A stretch of 64,000 nt of DNA from Phocoena phocoena (GCF_963924675.1 NC_089225.1:82061951-82125950); one strand, 5' to 3'; shown: positions 10,963-25,665, numbered from the stretch's first letter. Notes: a model not told the origin generated them from the letters alone. Numbers and translations: made by a program.

Positions 10963-13900
10963 ATGGTCATAGGAATGTACCTATGGATAATTTCCTTAAA
11001 CGTGAATGGATTAAATGCTCCAACCAAAAGAAACAGGCTTGCTGAATGGATACAAAAACAAGACCCATACATATGCTGTCTCCGAGAGACCCACCTGAGA
11101 CCTAGGGACGTATTCAGACTGAAAGTGAGGGGATGAAAACAGATATTCCATGCAAATGGAAATCAAAAGAAAGCTGGAGTAGCAATACTCATATCAGATA
11201 AAATAGACTTTAAAGTAAAGAATGTTACAAGAGACAAGGAAGGACACTACATAATAATTAAGGGATCAATCCAAGAAGAAGATATAACAATTATAAATAT
11301 ATATGCACCCAGCATAGGAGCACCTCAATACATAAGGCAACTGCTAACAGCTATAAAAGAGGAAATCGACAGTAACACAGTAATATTGGGGGACTTTAAC
11401 ACCTCACTTTCACCAATGGACAGATCATCTAAAATGAAAATAAATAAGGAAACAGAAGCTTTAAATAACACGAGACCAGATCGATTTAATTGATAATTAT
11501 AGGACATTCCATCCAAAAACAGCAGATTACACTTTCTTCTCAAGTGCACTCAGAACGTTCTCCAGGATAGATCACATCTTGGGTCACAAACCAAGCCTCA
11601 GTAAATTTAAGAAAATTGAAATCATATGAAGCATCTTTTCTGACCACAATGCTATGAGATCAAAACTGAATGACAGGGAAAAAAACATAAAAAACACAAA
11701 CACATGGAGGCTAACCAATACGATACTAAATAACCAGGAGATCACTGAAGAAATCACAGAGGAAATCAAAAAATACCTAGAAACAAATGACAATGAAAAC
11801 ACGACCATCCAAAACTTATGGGATGCAGCAAAAGCACTTCTAAGAGGGAAGTTTATAGCTATACAAGCCTACCTCAAGAAATAAGAAAAATCTCAAATAA
11901 ACAATCTAACCTTACACCTGAAGGAACTAGAGAAAGAAGAACAAATAAAACCCAAAGTTAGCAGAAGGAAAGAAATCATAAAGATCAGAGCAGAAATAAA
12001 TGAAATAGAAACAAAGAAAACAGTAACAAAGATCAATAAAACTAAAAGCTGGTTCTCTGAGAAGAAAAACAAAATTGATATATAATTAGCCAGACTCATC
12101 AAGAAAAAGAGTTAGAGGACTCAAATCAATAAAATTAGAAATGAAAAAGGAGAAGGTACAACAGACACTGCAGAAATACAAAGCATCCTAAGAGACTACT
12201 ACAAACAACTCTATGCCAGTAAAATGGAAACCTGGAAGAAATGGACAAATTCTTAGAAAGGTATAACCTTCCAAGACTGAACCTGGAAGAAATAGAAAAT
12301 ATGAACAGACCAATCAAAAGCACTGAAATTGAAACTGTCATTAAAAATCTTCCAACAAACAAAAGTCCAGCACCAGATGGCTTCACAGGTGAATTCTATC
12401 AAACATTTAGAGAAGTGCTAACACCTATCCTTCTCAAACTGTTCCAAAAAATTGCAGAGGAAAGAACACTCCCAAACTCATTCTGTGAGGCCACCATCAC
12501 CCTGATACCAAAACCAGACAAAGCTACTACAAAAAAAGAAAATTACAAACCTATATCACTGATGAATATAGATGCAAAAGTCCTCAACAAAATACTAGCA
12601 AACAGAATCCAACAGCACATTAAAAGTATCATACGCCATGATCAAGTGGGGTTTATTCCAGAAATGCAAGGATGCTTCAGTATACCCAAATCAATCAGTG
12701 TGACACACCATATTAACAAATAGAAGGAGAAAAACCATATGATCATCTCGACAGATGCAGAGAAAGCTTTCGACAAAATTCAACACCCATTTATGATAAA
12801 ACCTCTCCAGAAAGTGGGCATAGAGTGAACCTCCCTCAACATAATAAGAGCCATATAGGACAAACCCACAGCAAACATCATACTCAATGGTGAAAAACTG
12901 AAAGCTTTTCCTCTAAGATCAGGAACAAGACAAGAATGTCCACTCTCACTGCTATTATTCAACACAGTTTTGGAAATCATAGCCACGGCAGTCAGAGAAG
13001 AAAAAGAAATACAAGGAATCCAAATTGGAAATGAAGAAGTAAAACTCGCTGTTTGCAGATGACATGATACTATACATAGAGAATCCTAAAGATGCCACCA
13101 GAAAACTACTAGAGCTAATCAATGAATTTGATAAAGTTGCAGGATACAAAATTAATGCACAGAAATCTCTTGCATTCCTATACACTAATGATGAAATATC
13201 TGAAAGAGAAGTTAAGGCAGCACTCCCATTTACCATTGCAACAAAAAGAATAAAATACCTAGGAATAAACCTACCTAGGGAGACAAAAGACCTGTATGCA
13301 GAAAACTATAAGACACTGATGAAAGCAATTAAAGATGATACCAACAGATGGAGAGATATACCATGTTCTTGGATTGGAAGAATCAATATTGTGCAAATGA
13401 CTCTACTACCCAAAGCAATCTACAGATTCAATGCAATCCCTATCAAATTACCAATGGCATTTTTTACAGAACTAGAACAAAAAATCTTAAAATTTGTATG
13501 GAGACACAAAAGACCGTGAATAGCCAAAGCCATCTTGAGGGAAAAAATCGGAGCTGGAGGAATCAGGCTCCCTGACTTCAGACTATACTACAAAGCTACA
13601 GTAATCAAGACAATACGGTACTGGCACAGAAACAGAGATCAGTGGAACAAGGTACAAAGCCCAGAGGTAAACCCACGCACCTATGGTCAACTAATCTATG
13701 ACAAAGGAGGCAAGGATATACAATGGAGGAAAGGCAGTCTCTTCAATAAGTGGTGCTGGGAAAACTGAACAGCTACATGTAAAAGAATGAAATTAGAACA
13801 CTCCCTAACACCATACCCAAAAACAAACTCAAAATGGATTGGAGACCTAAATGTAAGACTGGACAGTATAAAACTCTTAGAGGAAAACAAAGGAAGAACA

Positions 13901-14968
13901 CTCTTTGACATAAATCACAGCAAGATCTTTTTTGATCCACCTCCTAGAGTAATGGAAATAAAAACAAAGATAAACAAATGGGACCTAATGAAACTTAAAA
14001 GCTTTTGCACAGCAAAGGAAACCATAAAGAAGACAAAAAGACAACCCTCAGAATGGGAGAAAATATTTGCAAATGAATCAGCAGACAAAGGATTAATCTC
14101 CAAAATATATAAACAGCTCATGCAGCTCGATATTAAAAAAGCAAACAGGGCTTCCCTGGTGGCGCAGTGATTGAGAGTCCGCCTGCCGATGCAGGGGACA
14201 TGGGTTCGTGCCCCGGTCTGGGATGATCCCACATGCCGCGGAGCGGCTGGGACCGTGAGCCATGGCCGCTGACCCTGCGCGTCCGGAGCCTGTGCTCCAC
14301 AACGGGAGAGGCCGCAACAGTGAGAGGCCCGCGTACCACAAAATAAGAAAAAAAAAAAAAAAGCAAACAACCCAATCCAAACGTGGGCAGGAGACCTAAA
14401 TAGACATTTCTCTAACGAAGACATACAGATGGCCGTGAAGCACATGAAAAGCTGCTCAACAGCAGTAATTATTAGAGAAATGCAAATCAAAAGTACAATG
14501 AGGTATCGCCTCACACCAGTTAGAATGGGCTTCATCAGAAAATCTACAAACAACAAATGCTGGAGGGGGTGTGGAGTAAAGGGAACCCTCTTGCACTGTT
14601 TGTGGGAATGTAAACTGATACAGGCACTATGGGGAACAGTATGGAGGTTCCTTAAAAAACTAAAAACAGAATTACTATATGATCCAGCCATCCCACTACT
14701 GGGTGTATACCCAGAGAAAACCACAATTCAAAAAGACACATGCACCCCAATGTTCATTGCAGCGCTATTTACAATAGCCAGGTTGTGGAAGCAACCTAAA
14801 TGCCCATTGACAGACGAATGGATAAAGAAGATGTGGTACATATATACAATGGAATGTTACTCTGCCATAAAATGGAACGGAATTGGGTCATTGGTAGAGA
14901 CGTGGCTGGATTTAAAAACTGTCATACAGAGTGAAGTCAGAAAGAGAAAAACAAATATTGTATATTAA
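10963..14968 (+). pseudogene. L1 ORF2 remnant (endonuclease and reverse transcriptase)
   Basis: The likely ATG at 10963 opens the endonuclease (LNVNGLNAPTKRNRLAEW, DPYICCLRETH), which meets an in-frame TGA near 11132 where Trp is expected (VRGW). The reverse transcriptase is visible in pieces: [20 protein letters not shown] (from about 12350), [19 protein letters not shown], and FADD at 13052-13063 with a frameshift just upstream. The cysteine-rich C-terminus ([20 protein letters not shown]) is at about 14550-14610, and the frame ends at 14968. A SINE at 14148 splits the 3' half. Several stops and frameshifts make it non-functional. Confidence 0.92.
14148..14356 (+). mobile_element. Short CHR SINE inside L1 ORF2
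   Basis: Target duplication aaaaaagcaaaca at 14135-14147 and 14357-14369. Near consensus. Confidence 0.95.
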
Positions 14969-15188
14969 CGCATGTATGTCGAACCTAGAAAAATGGTACA
15001 GATGAACTGGTTTTCAGGGCAGAAATTGAGACAACAGATGTAGAGAACAAACATATGGATACGAAGGGGGGAAATCCTCAAGGGGTCGTGGTGATGGTGT
15101 GATGAATTGGGAGATTGGGATTGACATGTGTACACTGATGTGTATAAAATTGATGACTAATAAGAACCTGCTGTATAAAAAAAATGTG

Positions 15189-15410
15189 GGGCTTCCCTGG
15201 TGGCGTAGTGGTTGAGAGTCTGCCTGCCGATGCAGGGGACACGGGTTCGTGCCCTGGTCTGGGAATATCCCACGTGCTGCGGAGTGGCTGGGCGCGTGAG
15301 CCATGGCCGCTGAGCCTGCACGTCCAGAGCCTGTGCTCCACAATGGGAGAGGCCACAACAGAGAGAGGCCCGTGTACCGCAAAAAAAAAAAAAAAGAAAA
15401 AAGAAAAAAA
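15189..15410 (+). mobile_element. Short CHR SINE at the L1 3' end
   Basis: Begins ggcttccctggtggcgtagt; A-rich tail with two G's. Approximate target duplication aaaaaaa(a/t)tgtg. Confidence 0.93.
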
Positions 15411-15672
15411 TTGTGATCAAATGTGTTCTGTTAGAAAGAGGCAAGAAAAAACAAATACTGCATGATATGTTTGAAAGTCCCTAAGAGAATAGATTTAAAT
15501 AGTTTCACCATACACATACATACACAAAATGGTAATTATGTGAGGTGCTGGAGTTGTTAACTAACCCTATTGTGGTAATCAGTTTGCAATATATACATGT
15601 ATCAAATCATGTTGTACACCTTAAACTTACACAGTAATATGTGCCAATTATATCCCAATAAAGCTGGAAAAA
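15411..15672 (+). mobile_element. Old L1M 3' end
   Basis: gcaagaaaaaacaaatactg, tatacatgtatcaaatcatg and tatcccaataaagctgg are typical of L1MA/MB 3' UTR. Confidence 0.82.
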
Positions 15673-16407
15673 AATTTTTAAAAAATAAAATGAGGAGAGC
15701 AGTTTTTAAAAGACTCCTATCTAATCACTGTATTTGATTATGGATGTCCCTTGAAAGAACTAATTGATCAAGATTTGTTCATTAGCTGTTGACAAATTCA
15801 GAAAACCACATGTAAATGATCAGGTCTCTTTTTGTGAGAATATAATACTAGACTATACTGTTTCTCATAGTACTCTTTGTTTCATGCCTACTTTTCCTGC
15901 ATTATTTATGAAGAATCCAAAACTTTATACAGAGATATTGCTGAGACATTACAACAAATAGCATTTAAAAAGATGCAAGCACTGTTTTACGAAATGGAGT
16001 TTTTCTTTCTTTTGACCAAAGGGCGGTTTAGTTAGAATTCTTGCTCAAACACCTTTATTTTATATAGGAATTTGCTGAATCATAATTTGAAAGAGTTACT
16101 CTCAAAATAGCCAAGTATAATTTTCCTATACTAATGACACTGTCGTAAAATAATTCCTATGAAGTAGGCTGAAGTAATTTTAAGAAAAAGTTATTTAGTG
16201 AAAACTGAGGGATATTAAAGGTATGATTCAGTGTCCTACAGTTGTACCTTTATTGCCTTGATCTTGGGATGAGGCGAGAGGGAGACATAGAGGAGATTGG
16301 ATTTGTTTGTTGTCTTTTTATATAAGGAGAATTTTAGGTTTCAGTCAGCAAATTATTTAATAATGGAACTAAAAATTTTATGCATGTTCATTCCTTTAGA
16401 TACTTTT
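15673..16407. other. Intron sequence, no clear feature
   Basis: Nothing recognised. Confidence 0.4.
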
Positions 16408-16612
16408 TTTTTTCTCCCCCCGGTACGCGGTCCTCTGACTGTTTGTGGCCTCTCCCGTTGCGGAGCATAGGTTTCGGACGCGCAGCCTTAGCGGCCATGG
16501 CTCACGGGCTCAGCTGCTCCGCGGCATGTGGGATCTTCCCGGACCGGGGCACGAACCCGTGTCCCCTGCATCAGCAGGCGGACTCTCAACCACTGCGCCA
16601 CCAAGGAAGCCC
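16408..16612 (-). mobile_element. Short CHR SINE
   Basis: Target duplication cctttag(a/c)tactttt at 16393-16407 and 16613-16627. Confidence 0.94.
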
Positions 16613-16627
16613 CCTTTAGCTACTTTT

Positions 16628-17302
16628 CAGTTGTAAAAGAAATCCAGGCAGAGGAAAAATTTTCACTTTGTATTTATTCTTTCACAAGGATATATTTTTA
16701 TTTTTAAGTTAAATGAGGCACTTATTTATTTATGATCCATCTGCCTCCAGGTACGGTTAGATCCCTTTTCATTAACTCAGTACTCAATACAAAATTGTAG
16801 TCAAAATGCATAACAACAGAAGAGGAGGGGAAAAAATAGAATACTAGGTTGTGGAAAACTAGAGATAATGAGTTCATAAATTCATTCTGATCTTTCTAAC
16901 AGTCAAGACAAAAAGGGAAACAGAGTGGGTTACATAATTTCAGCAAGTGGTAGTAGGTAAGGAGCACTTAACCTGAGTCAAGAAATGGGGATAAGGAATT
17001 ATGTCTCATAAATAGGCATGCTTTTTTAGATCTACATTACAGAGTTTTTTTAGTTTGAGTCTTTTAAGTATCAATCTTTGTGCTGTGTGTATTTTATATG
17101 TAGAGATATATTTGATTTTAATCTTTATAATAATTTTGTAAAGTTTGCAAATTAGGGTATATCTAAGGAAATACTGTTAAATGTGCAAGATAATATAAAT
17201 ATTTGTCATTAAAGGATTTTGAATATGTGACTACATGTGGTAAAAATGTGGTATACTTATAATCGGGCTAATGCCCTGGAAGTAGTTTTTATAAAAAGCT
17301 AG
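16628..17302. other. Intron sequence, no clear feature
   Basis: AT-rich, no repeat recognised. Confidence 0.4.
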
Positions 17303-17560
17303 GGACTTCCCTGGTGGTCCAGTGGTTAAGAATCTTCCTTTCAATGCAGAGGACTTGGGTTTGATCCCTGGTCAGGAAACTAAGATCTCACATGCTGGGG
17401 GGCAACTAAGCCTGCGGGCTGCAACTACGGAGCCTGTGTGCTCTGGAGCCGGTGCACTGCAACTAGAGAGAAGCCTGCACACCGCAATGTAAGATCCTGT
17501 GTGCCGCAACTAAGACCTGACGCAGCCAAAATAAATAAGTAAATAAAAAATCTTTTTTTA
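17303..17560 (+). mobile_element. CHR SINE, long variant (gtccagtggttaagaat type)
   Basis: Head gacttccctggtggtccagt, B-box ggtttgatccctgg, tail aaataaataagtaaataaaa. Approximate target duplication aaaaag(g)ctat. Confidence 0.9.
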
Positions 17561-18336
17561 AAAAAAGGCTATACTACATTTTCTGGCCATTTATATGATA
17601 TTAGTAAATATCTTCTAGAAGACTGCCTGAAGTTCTAAATTGTGGAAATATGGAAGTCACGTTTATTTTTTTGAGTAATTACTGTCTCTCTCCAAGCAGA
17701 CTATAAGATGCTTGATGGGTAGAACTCTATGTTATCTGTTTGTGAATCCCCTATTTATTTAGCTCAATACTTTGAAGGTGCTTTCTGTTGTAATAAATAT
17801 GGCAGGTCTGTGTTTCTAAATAGACTTGGGCACACAGTTGTTGGTGCTTTCATTTCTTCTCCAGGGTTTTGTCCTTAGTTTTGTAGTTTCAGAAACATTA
17901 TTTTAATAAATCATTTCCAGTGCTAAGGTGCTAATGAATTAAGCCGTACTAAATAAGATACACAGCAAAATCAAGAAATAAATCAGAAGCCCATGAGGAA
18001 TATAGTGGCAAAGTGTATTAGATTGTTATTCTGGCAAGTCAAACACAGTAGGAAAGTCTGCTTTAAGAAACCAAAGATCAGCTGTTGCTTTTGATAACCA
18101 TTTACTTCTTTGGTATTCTCATCAGTGTTGGTAAATGTTCGTTAGCTGATAAATTATGTGGCAAATGTTCTACTGAGATTAGTTAAATCAGATTATGTAT
18201 ATGGAGAAAGACTGACTGGCATTGAGAATACATTGGGTTGACCTTCGGTATGAGGGATTGTTGAGCATTTCTTCTGACTATTATGTTGATATTTTTAATG
18301 ATGGAAAATCATTTTCTTTTTGAGCACTAATAGCCT
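17561..18336. other. Intron sequence, no clear feature
   Basis: Nothing recognised; AT-rich. Confidence 0.4.
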
Positions 18337-18540
18337 TAATTTTTAAAAACAGGTTTATTAAGGTATAATTTACATAGCATGAAATTCACGCATTTTTAGT
18401 GAACAATTATTTTTTTGTACATTTACAAAGCTGTGCAAACATTGCCACAATCTAATTTTGGAACATTTCTATCTCCCCAGATAGAAACCATGTACTATCC
18501 ATTTGTAGTCTCTCCTCATCCTTAGTTTAACATGCCTAAT
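18337..18540 (-). mobile_element. Old L1 3' UTR fragment
   Basis: aggtttattaaggtataatt, catagcatgaaattcac and tttgtacatttacaaagctg are antisense L1M 3' UTR text. Confidence 0.75.
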
Positions 18541-19170
<630 letters not shown>

Positions 19171-19309
19171 AATACTTTTTTTACCTAAAATAACTGTTTC
19201 ATACAATTGAAGTTTATCTAAGAAGGGCATGGAAGTAGATTGTAAAACCCTCTGCACGAGAACAGTAAGTTTAAAAGTGTGTATTCATGTCTGTATTCAC
19301 ACACAAGCT

Positions 19310-20063
19310 CCACATTTGCAAAGGGTAATTGTTTTTAGCTTATTTTAATAATATCTTATTACAATTTTAATAATATAATGCCATTTTATGAAGTTTAGAA
19401 AATAAAGTATAAGAGAAACAAATGTCTACAATTCCATACTTTAAAAAGTTTTTTTTTTGAACTATATTGGTTTATTCCCTTCAGGTGTGTTTTCTTTGTA
19501 CTTCTATGTTTATATGTATGTGTACTATTTTTTTTCAAAATTATGGTAATACTATATAAATAATTTCATATACAGTTTTTCCCATTTAAATTATATCATG
19601 GATATTTTCCTATGTCTTTAAATATACTTTGAAAACACTTTCAAAATCTATACAATTTTTCATTTTATACATGTATCTCAGTTTACTTACACATTACTCT
19701 GCTGTTGGACATTATATTGTTTTCTGGTTTTCATTGTAATACCTAATGCTTCAGTGAACATCTTTGAACATATTTCTTTGATTGTATCTCATAATTTTCC
19801 TGGAATAGACTTCTGGAAGTAAAATTTTTAGATTATAAAACATGAAAAGGCTCTTCATAAAAGTTGCCATGGGGGCTTCCCTGGTGGCGCAGTGGTTGAG
19901 AGTCCGCCTGCCGATGCAGGGGACACGGGTTTGTGCCCCGGTCTGGGAAGATCCCACGTGCCGCGGAGCGGCTGGGCCCGTGAGCCATGGCCGCTGAGCC
20001 TGCGCGTCCGGAGCCTGTCCTCCGCAGCGGGAGAGGCCACAGCAGTGAGAGGCCCGCGTAACG

Positions 20064-20097
<34 letters not shown>

Positions 20098-20165
20098 GCC
20101 ATGTGACTTTCTAGAAATGTTATATACATTTACATTCACTCCAGCACTGTGTGTTACTGAATCCT
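19310..20165 (-). mobile_element. Old L1ME-type tract, antisense
   Basis: tctgctgttggacattatat, agtgaacatctttgaacata and actggaagtaaaa-like text match antisense L1ME 3' sequence. Split by the SINE at 19872. Confidence 0.65.
19872..20090 (+). mobile_element. Short CHR SINE in intron 2
   Basis: Target duplication aaagttgccatg on both sides; poly(A) of over 25. Lies 0.7 kb after exon 2. Confidence 0.95.
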
Positions 20166-20426
20166 TGTTATTGTTATATATAATTATTTTAAAACCCAGA
20201 AGAATTCAATAGATATAGACAAAAATGTAATCTTATTGATTTTTTAATAATAATTCTTAGATTAACTGTGAAGTGAAACATTTTATTAGTGGCTTTTTCC
20301 TTCTATGAAATGCTTGTTTATACTTTGCCATTATCTGTTATTAAAAAAATGTGGTTTCCTATTGGTTTGCAAGAGTTATAACTTATTTACATTATGACAT
20401 ATATAAACCTAACTTGTTTACATTAA

Positions 20427-20615
<189 letters not shown>

Positions 20616-20879
20616 TAGTTAAAGTAACGTACGTTTCCTTGTAATTCCTTTCTCCAAAGATTTTCAGAATTTAAAAATATATGAAAATATTCAGGTTGGG
20701 CCAGAGTGAGAGGGAGAGATCCAGCATCATGAGACTACATCTAGCTAACACCTAAAATCGAAAAGAGATACACCAGGATTTCCAGGGTATTGGTATATTA
20801 TCAAATAAGTTTGAATCAAAATATAGTACTTTCCAACTCACATGAAGAGGAGTTAGGTAATATTAAGAACACAACATAT

Positions 20880-23115
20880 GTCCTTACTCTTTCACCCAGC
20901 ACTCTCATTTGTAGTAGTTTATCTTTGAAGACATACCTCCAACAGTATGAAAATACATATGCATAAAGTTACCTATTGTAGTATTGTTTGTAACTGTATA
21001 GTATTGGAAACTACCTAAATGCCTAAGAATAGGAGATTGATTCAAATCCACTATGGTACATACATGTGTAATGGAGTACCAAATATACAGCTATAAGAAA
21101 AAAATGGTAAGATCTCTGAACTGATATGAAGTGATTTCTATAGGTAACGTTAGGTGAATAAAAAGCTTATATAGTATGCTGTCTTTTGTGTAAAATAGAA
21201 AGCTTATCTTTACAAAAAGAAGCAAAGAAAGGATAAACCAGAAAATAATGAAGTTGGTTACTTACAAGGGTTGGAGGGAATGGAACAAAAAGGATACAAG
21301 AAGGAGGAAAAGTCCTCTGAATATAGCTTTATGCATGTAGTTTTGACTTTTGGAATTATGTTACTAATCTGTGTGTGCAAAAAGTATAATTAAATCATTA
21401 AGGATGGGAAGGGGGCAAAATCCCAAACTGAAAGCAAATGAGCCCAGTTGTATTTTACATAAACATCATAATCACACTTAAGGGAAAAAGAAAGAACTAA
21501 TCTAAGCATTTTACAAAAACAGTATTTGACTGTATATACTCTTTTAGGCAATATATAAGAGATGGGAGAATTGCAAACAAATACTGAACTCTTTTTAGAA
21601 GGTTTGATTTTTAGTAGTGTGTACAAAGCAATTCTGAAACAATTGTAGATATATTTGTATTATAGGATTAAGAAAATGGGTATTAGTGTTGATATTCTTG
21701 GGAACCAGTGTTCTCACTGAAGGAATAGGGAAACAGTTATAGATGGGGGAAGAAAAGAGAATCCTATGTGAATAGATTGTAGTTCAAGGTATTATTATGG
21801 ACTTATGACTTAAAAAATATCCATATGTATGTGTTACATGCATGTATATGCAGCCATGTATATATGTATTTGTATGAGTATGTATTTATATGTGTGTGTG
21901 TATACATACATGCCTACATATATTTCTTATCTCTTTTGAAAAAAATAAGAAGCAAAAGCACCCCTATAGCTATGAGTGTACATAATGCCCAGGTTTAGTT
22001 TCTATTACGACTCCGCAGTCAGTGGAACTTGGGGTCCTTGGAAAAATGACTTATTCTAGAACTGGAGCAGGATAGGTGCAAGATAAACCTGCAACATCTT
22101 ATATAACACTAGAAGATAAGGAAAGAAGTACCCCCCGAAAGGATGGAGACTTGTCACAGTAGCCAGTTTGAAGGAACCTCCCACGAGCTACATTTAAGAT
22201 CATTTTAGTGCTCAAGAAGTACAGTAATAAGTTATAAATCATTGGAGGGAAAATGAATTGAGTCTATGCTGATAGCAGAGAAGGGAGAAGAGAGGGCACT
22301 TGTGTATAGTAGAATGCCAAGTGCCAAGTTGTAACTGTAGGTGTTGGAAAATTATCATTATGCAGCCGTCATGGCAAGGATTGGATCAGGCAAGAATCAT
22401 CCTAAGATCCTAAATCTAGGGGGCAGGTTCAATAAGGACTGAGGATATTTGCATTCTTTTAGAGTTTGTCCAACATATTGCAAGGGAAAAATTAGTAACT
22501 ATAAATTGAGGAAATCAGACAATAGCTTAACCAGGTAATATCATTAATGAAGGGCAGATGGATGTCCGTGATACTCTGAGGACACAGTGTAACTAATTTA
22601 GTACTGTATTTCAATCAAGAATGAATCTAATCACAAAGGAACATCAGGCAAATCATAAATTAAGAATGTTCTGTTACAAAAAGGGAGTTTGTTTTCCTCA
22701 AAAATGTCAATATCATATAAGAAAAAGAGACTGTGAGAAAGATTCTATATTAAAGGAGGCTAAGAAAGTTGACAACTAAGCGATACCTAACTCTCCTATA
22801 TTGGATGTGCAAAATGTGATAAAGGATGTTGTTAATCCAATTGACAAAATAGATGATTGAAGATTTTTTTCAATGTTAAATTTACTGAAGCTGATAAGAA
22901 TAGTGTGGTTATATAAGAGAATATCCATATTCTTAGGAAATACTGAGAAGTATTTAGAAGTAAAGGGCCATGATGTGTGTATCTAACCTTCCTTGAATGA
23001 TGAAGCAAATGGAGTATAATGGTAAGAAAAGTGAATTTGGATAAAGGCATATGGGTATTCTTTGTACTATTGTTATTCTTGCAACTGTTATAATTATTTC
23101 CAAATAAAAAGTTTT
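20880..23115 (+). mobile_element. Old HAL1/L1ME-type LINE tract, sense
   Basis: The 3' end (ggccatgatgtgtgtatcta, gggtattctttgtactattg, tttccaaataaaaagtt) is characteristic. Text from 20880 (gaaactacctaaatgcctaa) is also LINE-like; the middle is less certain. Confidence 0.6.
21825..21925. repeat. TATG/TG-rich simple repeat
   Basis: Impure alternation such as gtatgtatttatatgtgtgt. Confidence 0.8.
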
Positions 23116-23237
23116 AATTTTTTAAAATAAGTTTTAAAAATTGAAATGTAGCACTTGTCAAGAATTCTTTTCTTTGTCAAGAAATTTTATCAGCCCATAT
23201 TCTAAGATCTTCAGTTTTGGATTATTTCCTTTGATTT

Positions 23238-23584
23238 TTTATTTATTTATTTTATTTTATTTTATTTTTTAAAGTGTTTTTAAAATTTATTATTGTATTT
23301 TAATTAATTTATTTGCCTGTATCAGGTCTTAGTTGTGGCCCACGGAATCTTTGTTGCAGCATGTGGGATCTTTCACTGTGGCGTGCAGGCTTCTCTAGTT
23401 GCAGCACGTGGGCTTCTCTCTAGTTGTGGCGCATAGGCTCCAGAGTATGCGGGCTCAGTAGTTGGAGTGTGCGGGCTTAGTTGTCCTGCGGCATGTGGGA
23501 TCATAGTTCCCCAACCAGAGATGGAACCCACGTCCCCTGCATTGGAAGGTGGATTCTTAACCACTGGACCACCAGGGAGGTCCC
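23238..23584 (-). mobile_element. CHR SINE, long variant
   Basis: Target duplication tatttcctttgattt at 23223-23237 and 23585-23599; long (TTTA)n-like tail. Confidence 0.93.
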
Positions 23585-23599
23585 TATTTCCTTTGATTT

Positions 23600-24051
23600 A
23601 TTGATGAAACACTAAACTGAAAGCAATAAGGAGTTTTTTCATGTAGTTTCTATCTACTCAAGGCAATTAGCTTTTATTGTGAAATTATACTGAATTGGCT
23701 ATATTTATTTTCCACAAAAAAACAAAAACAAAGCAAGGTCTCTAATTTTCACATCTAGCTAGATGAAAGAGAAGTGAATTTGTCCATAAATTCACCTCAA
23801 AGATCTTTACAACTACATTTCAGATTGTTACCTAGATCTTGGTCTACTGTAATCTCTTGAATCAAAGCAGGGAATGATTGCCACTATAAATCAGTAATGT
23901 TATCCTGCTAAAAAGGGAAAGTGTTTTAAGTGTTCTAATTTGAGAGTGTTAACCCAATTAATGTATTTTGTTCTTCAAACAAAACAATCAAGTAAATTCA
24001 TTGTTAGTAAACAAAATGAATATTTACTTTTATATTAATTTAAGAAAACTA
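23600..24051. other. Intron sequence, no clear feature
   Basis: Nothing recognised. Confidence 0.4.
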
Positions 24052-24262
24052 GTGCTTCCGTGGTGGCGCAGTGGTTGAGAGTCCACCTGCCGATGCAGGG
24101 TACACGGGTTCGTGCCCTGGTCCGGGAAGATCCCACATGCCGCGAAGCGGCTGGGCCCATGAGCCATGGCCGCTGAGCCTGCGCATCCGGAGCCTGTGCT
24201 CCACAACGGGAGAGGCCACAGCAGTGAGAGGCCCGCGTACCAAAAAAAAAAAAAAAAAAAAA
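24052..24262 (+). mobile_element. Short CHR SINE
   Basis: Starts tgcttccgtggtggcgcagt; poly(A) tail at about 24243-24262. Confidence 0.94.
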
Positions 24263-24639
24263 GAAAGAAATATAACCACTACTATATAGAATGTCAGACA
24301 TTTAGTCTGTAAATGCTTAGGTGCTTGACCAAAATAAAAATAGTTTTAAGTGTTGACATTTAAAGGAATTAATTAAAATATAAAATTAAGAAGCAGAACT
24401 TTTTGTTCCTTGATGTATATTCAATATTACATCAGTAGAAAGTTTGGTGGTAATGATTTTTTTTCTGTAATTTTTCATTATAAAAATGCCATTTATTGAC
24501 TATTTAACATAGACATTGGCCAAATAAAGACATGTATTTAAAAATTACTAGAAATATGGTGCAAACTCATCAAAGGTAGAGAAGGAGGGATAGTTCAGGG
24601 TGGCTCTTTATGGGAGGTTGCCTATTATTATTATACTTT
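24263..24639. other. Intron sequence, no clear feature
   Basis: Nothing recognised. Confidence 0.4.
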
Positions 24640-25380
24640 TGTATTGTTTGAATCTTTAACATAAGAATATATTTGTATATTACTTATTTAAGGAAGTATT
24701 AAAGGAATACATGCCTATTTATTCAGAAAAATAGAAAAATGAGATAAATGGAGAGGAGAATAATAATCTTTAAAAATCCCTACACCCATATACAACCATT
24801 GTTAATATTTTGAATATTTCTTTCTAGTCTTTTCTCTTTAATTTTTGTATAGTTGTATTAGTGATATAAATTTTAGATCCTGTTTTTTAAACATAATATA
24901 ATATCTTCCAGGTATTACATGTTTCATAATCATCCGTTTTAATGGTTGTATAATATTTTACCAACTAGATATTTTTCTTATCCATTCCTCTGGTTTTGGG
25001 CATTTAGGCTGTTTCTAGTTTTTTGCTACAATGCACATCTTAGTATATATAGCATTATATTAAATTATAATTCCCAGAATTGTAATTTCTATATCCACTA
25101 GTAACAGTATTAAAGTTCCTCATACATTGTCAAATTGCTTTTCCAATGGTTGAAACAGTTCACATTCCCATCAGTGATATACTAAAGTGTATATCTCATC
25201 ATATGTTAATGAGCACTAGTATTAAAATAAAACTTCGCTGAGGTCATTTTGAAAATGGATTTACATTGTTTTTACTAATGAGGTTCACTTGTTTTTTGTT
25301 TTTTGAATATTTTTATATTCATTGTCCATTTGTAATATTATTTCTCAATAATGAAGCTGACTAGTTTTGAGAAAAATGAT
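24640..25380 (-). mobile_element. Old L1ME-type tract, antisense
   Basis: ccattcctctggttttgggc, cagttcacattcccatcagt and tgtccatttgtaatatt are antisense L1ME 3' text. Confidence 0.65.
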
Positions 25381-25575
25381 TTTTAAAAATCTTTGAACCT
25401 TGGCTCTTCCTAAGGAAATACCCTTAATATCTTTCAATAAAAGTTCAGTGCTCATTTTATAGTGTGTAAATTATACCTTAAAAAGGTATTAAAATGCTTA
25501 TTACTCATTCTTCTGAGAACAGTGTTCACAGAAACAGTATCTCCATCCCTCACATGATGCTTTCGTGGTGGCATT

Positions 25576-25665
25576 AAAGCCTTCTATTTGCATAGTATTT
25601 TATACTTTCGAAGTGCTCTCACATCTATAAACTCCTTAAAGATGTCTCCTTAATGTGTAGGTAGT
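25576..25665 (+). repeat. MIR-like fragment
   Basis: tttgcatagtattttatact then gaagtgctctcacatct resembles a MIR family core. Weak. Confidence 0.4.

Larger units (their letters stand above)
9930..15184 (+). mobile_element. Artiodactyl-type L1, plus strand, lacking most of its 5' UTR
   Basis: The element starts about 80 bp before the ORF1 start and runs through ORF1, ORF2 and the 3' UTR to 'acctgctgtataaaaaaaa'. It is interrupted by a short CHR SINE at 14148-14356 and followed by another at 15189. Both ORFs carry frameshifts and stops, so it is a dead copy. Confidence 0.93.

Noticed and set aside
14148..14356. tRNA gene
   Set aside because: The A- and B-box-like motifs are the tRNA-derived head of a CHR SINE, as in all other copies; no cloverleaf of a functional tRNA.
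13915..14724. 269-codon open frame on the minus strand
   Set aside because: It is the reverse of L1 ORF2 plus a SINE; the resemblance is to L1 antisense text, not to a protein.
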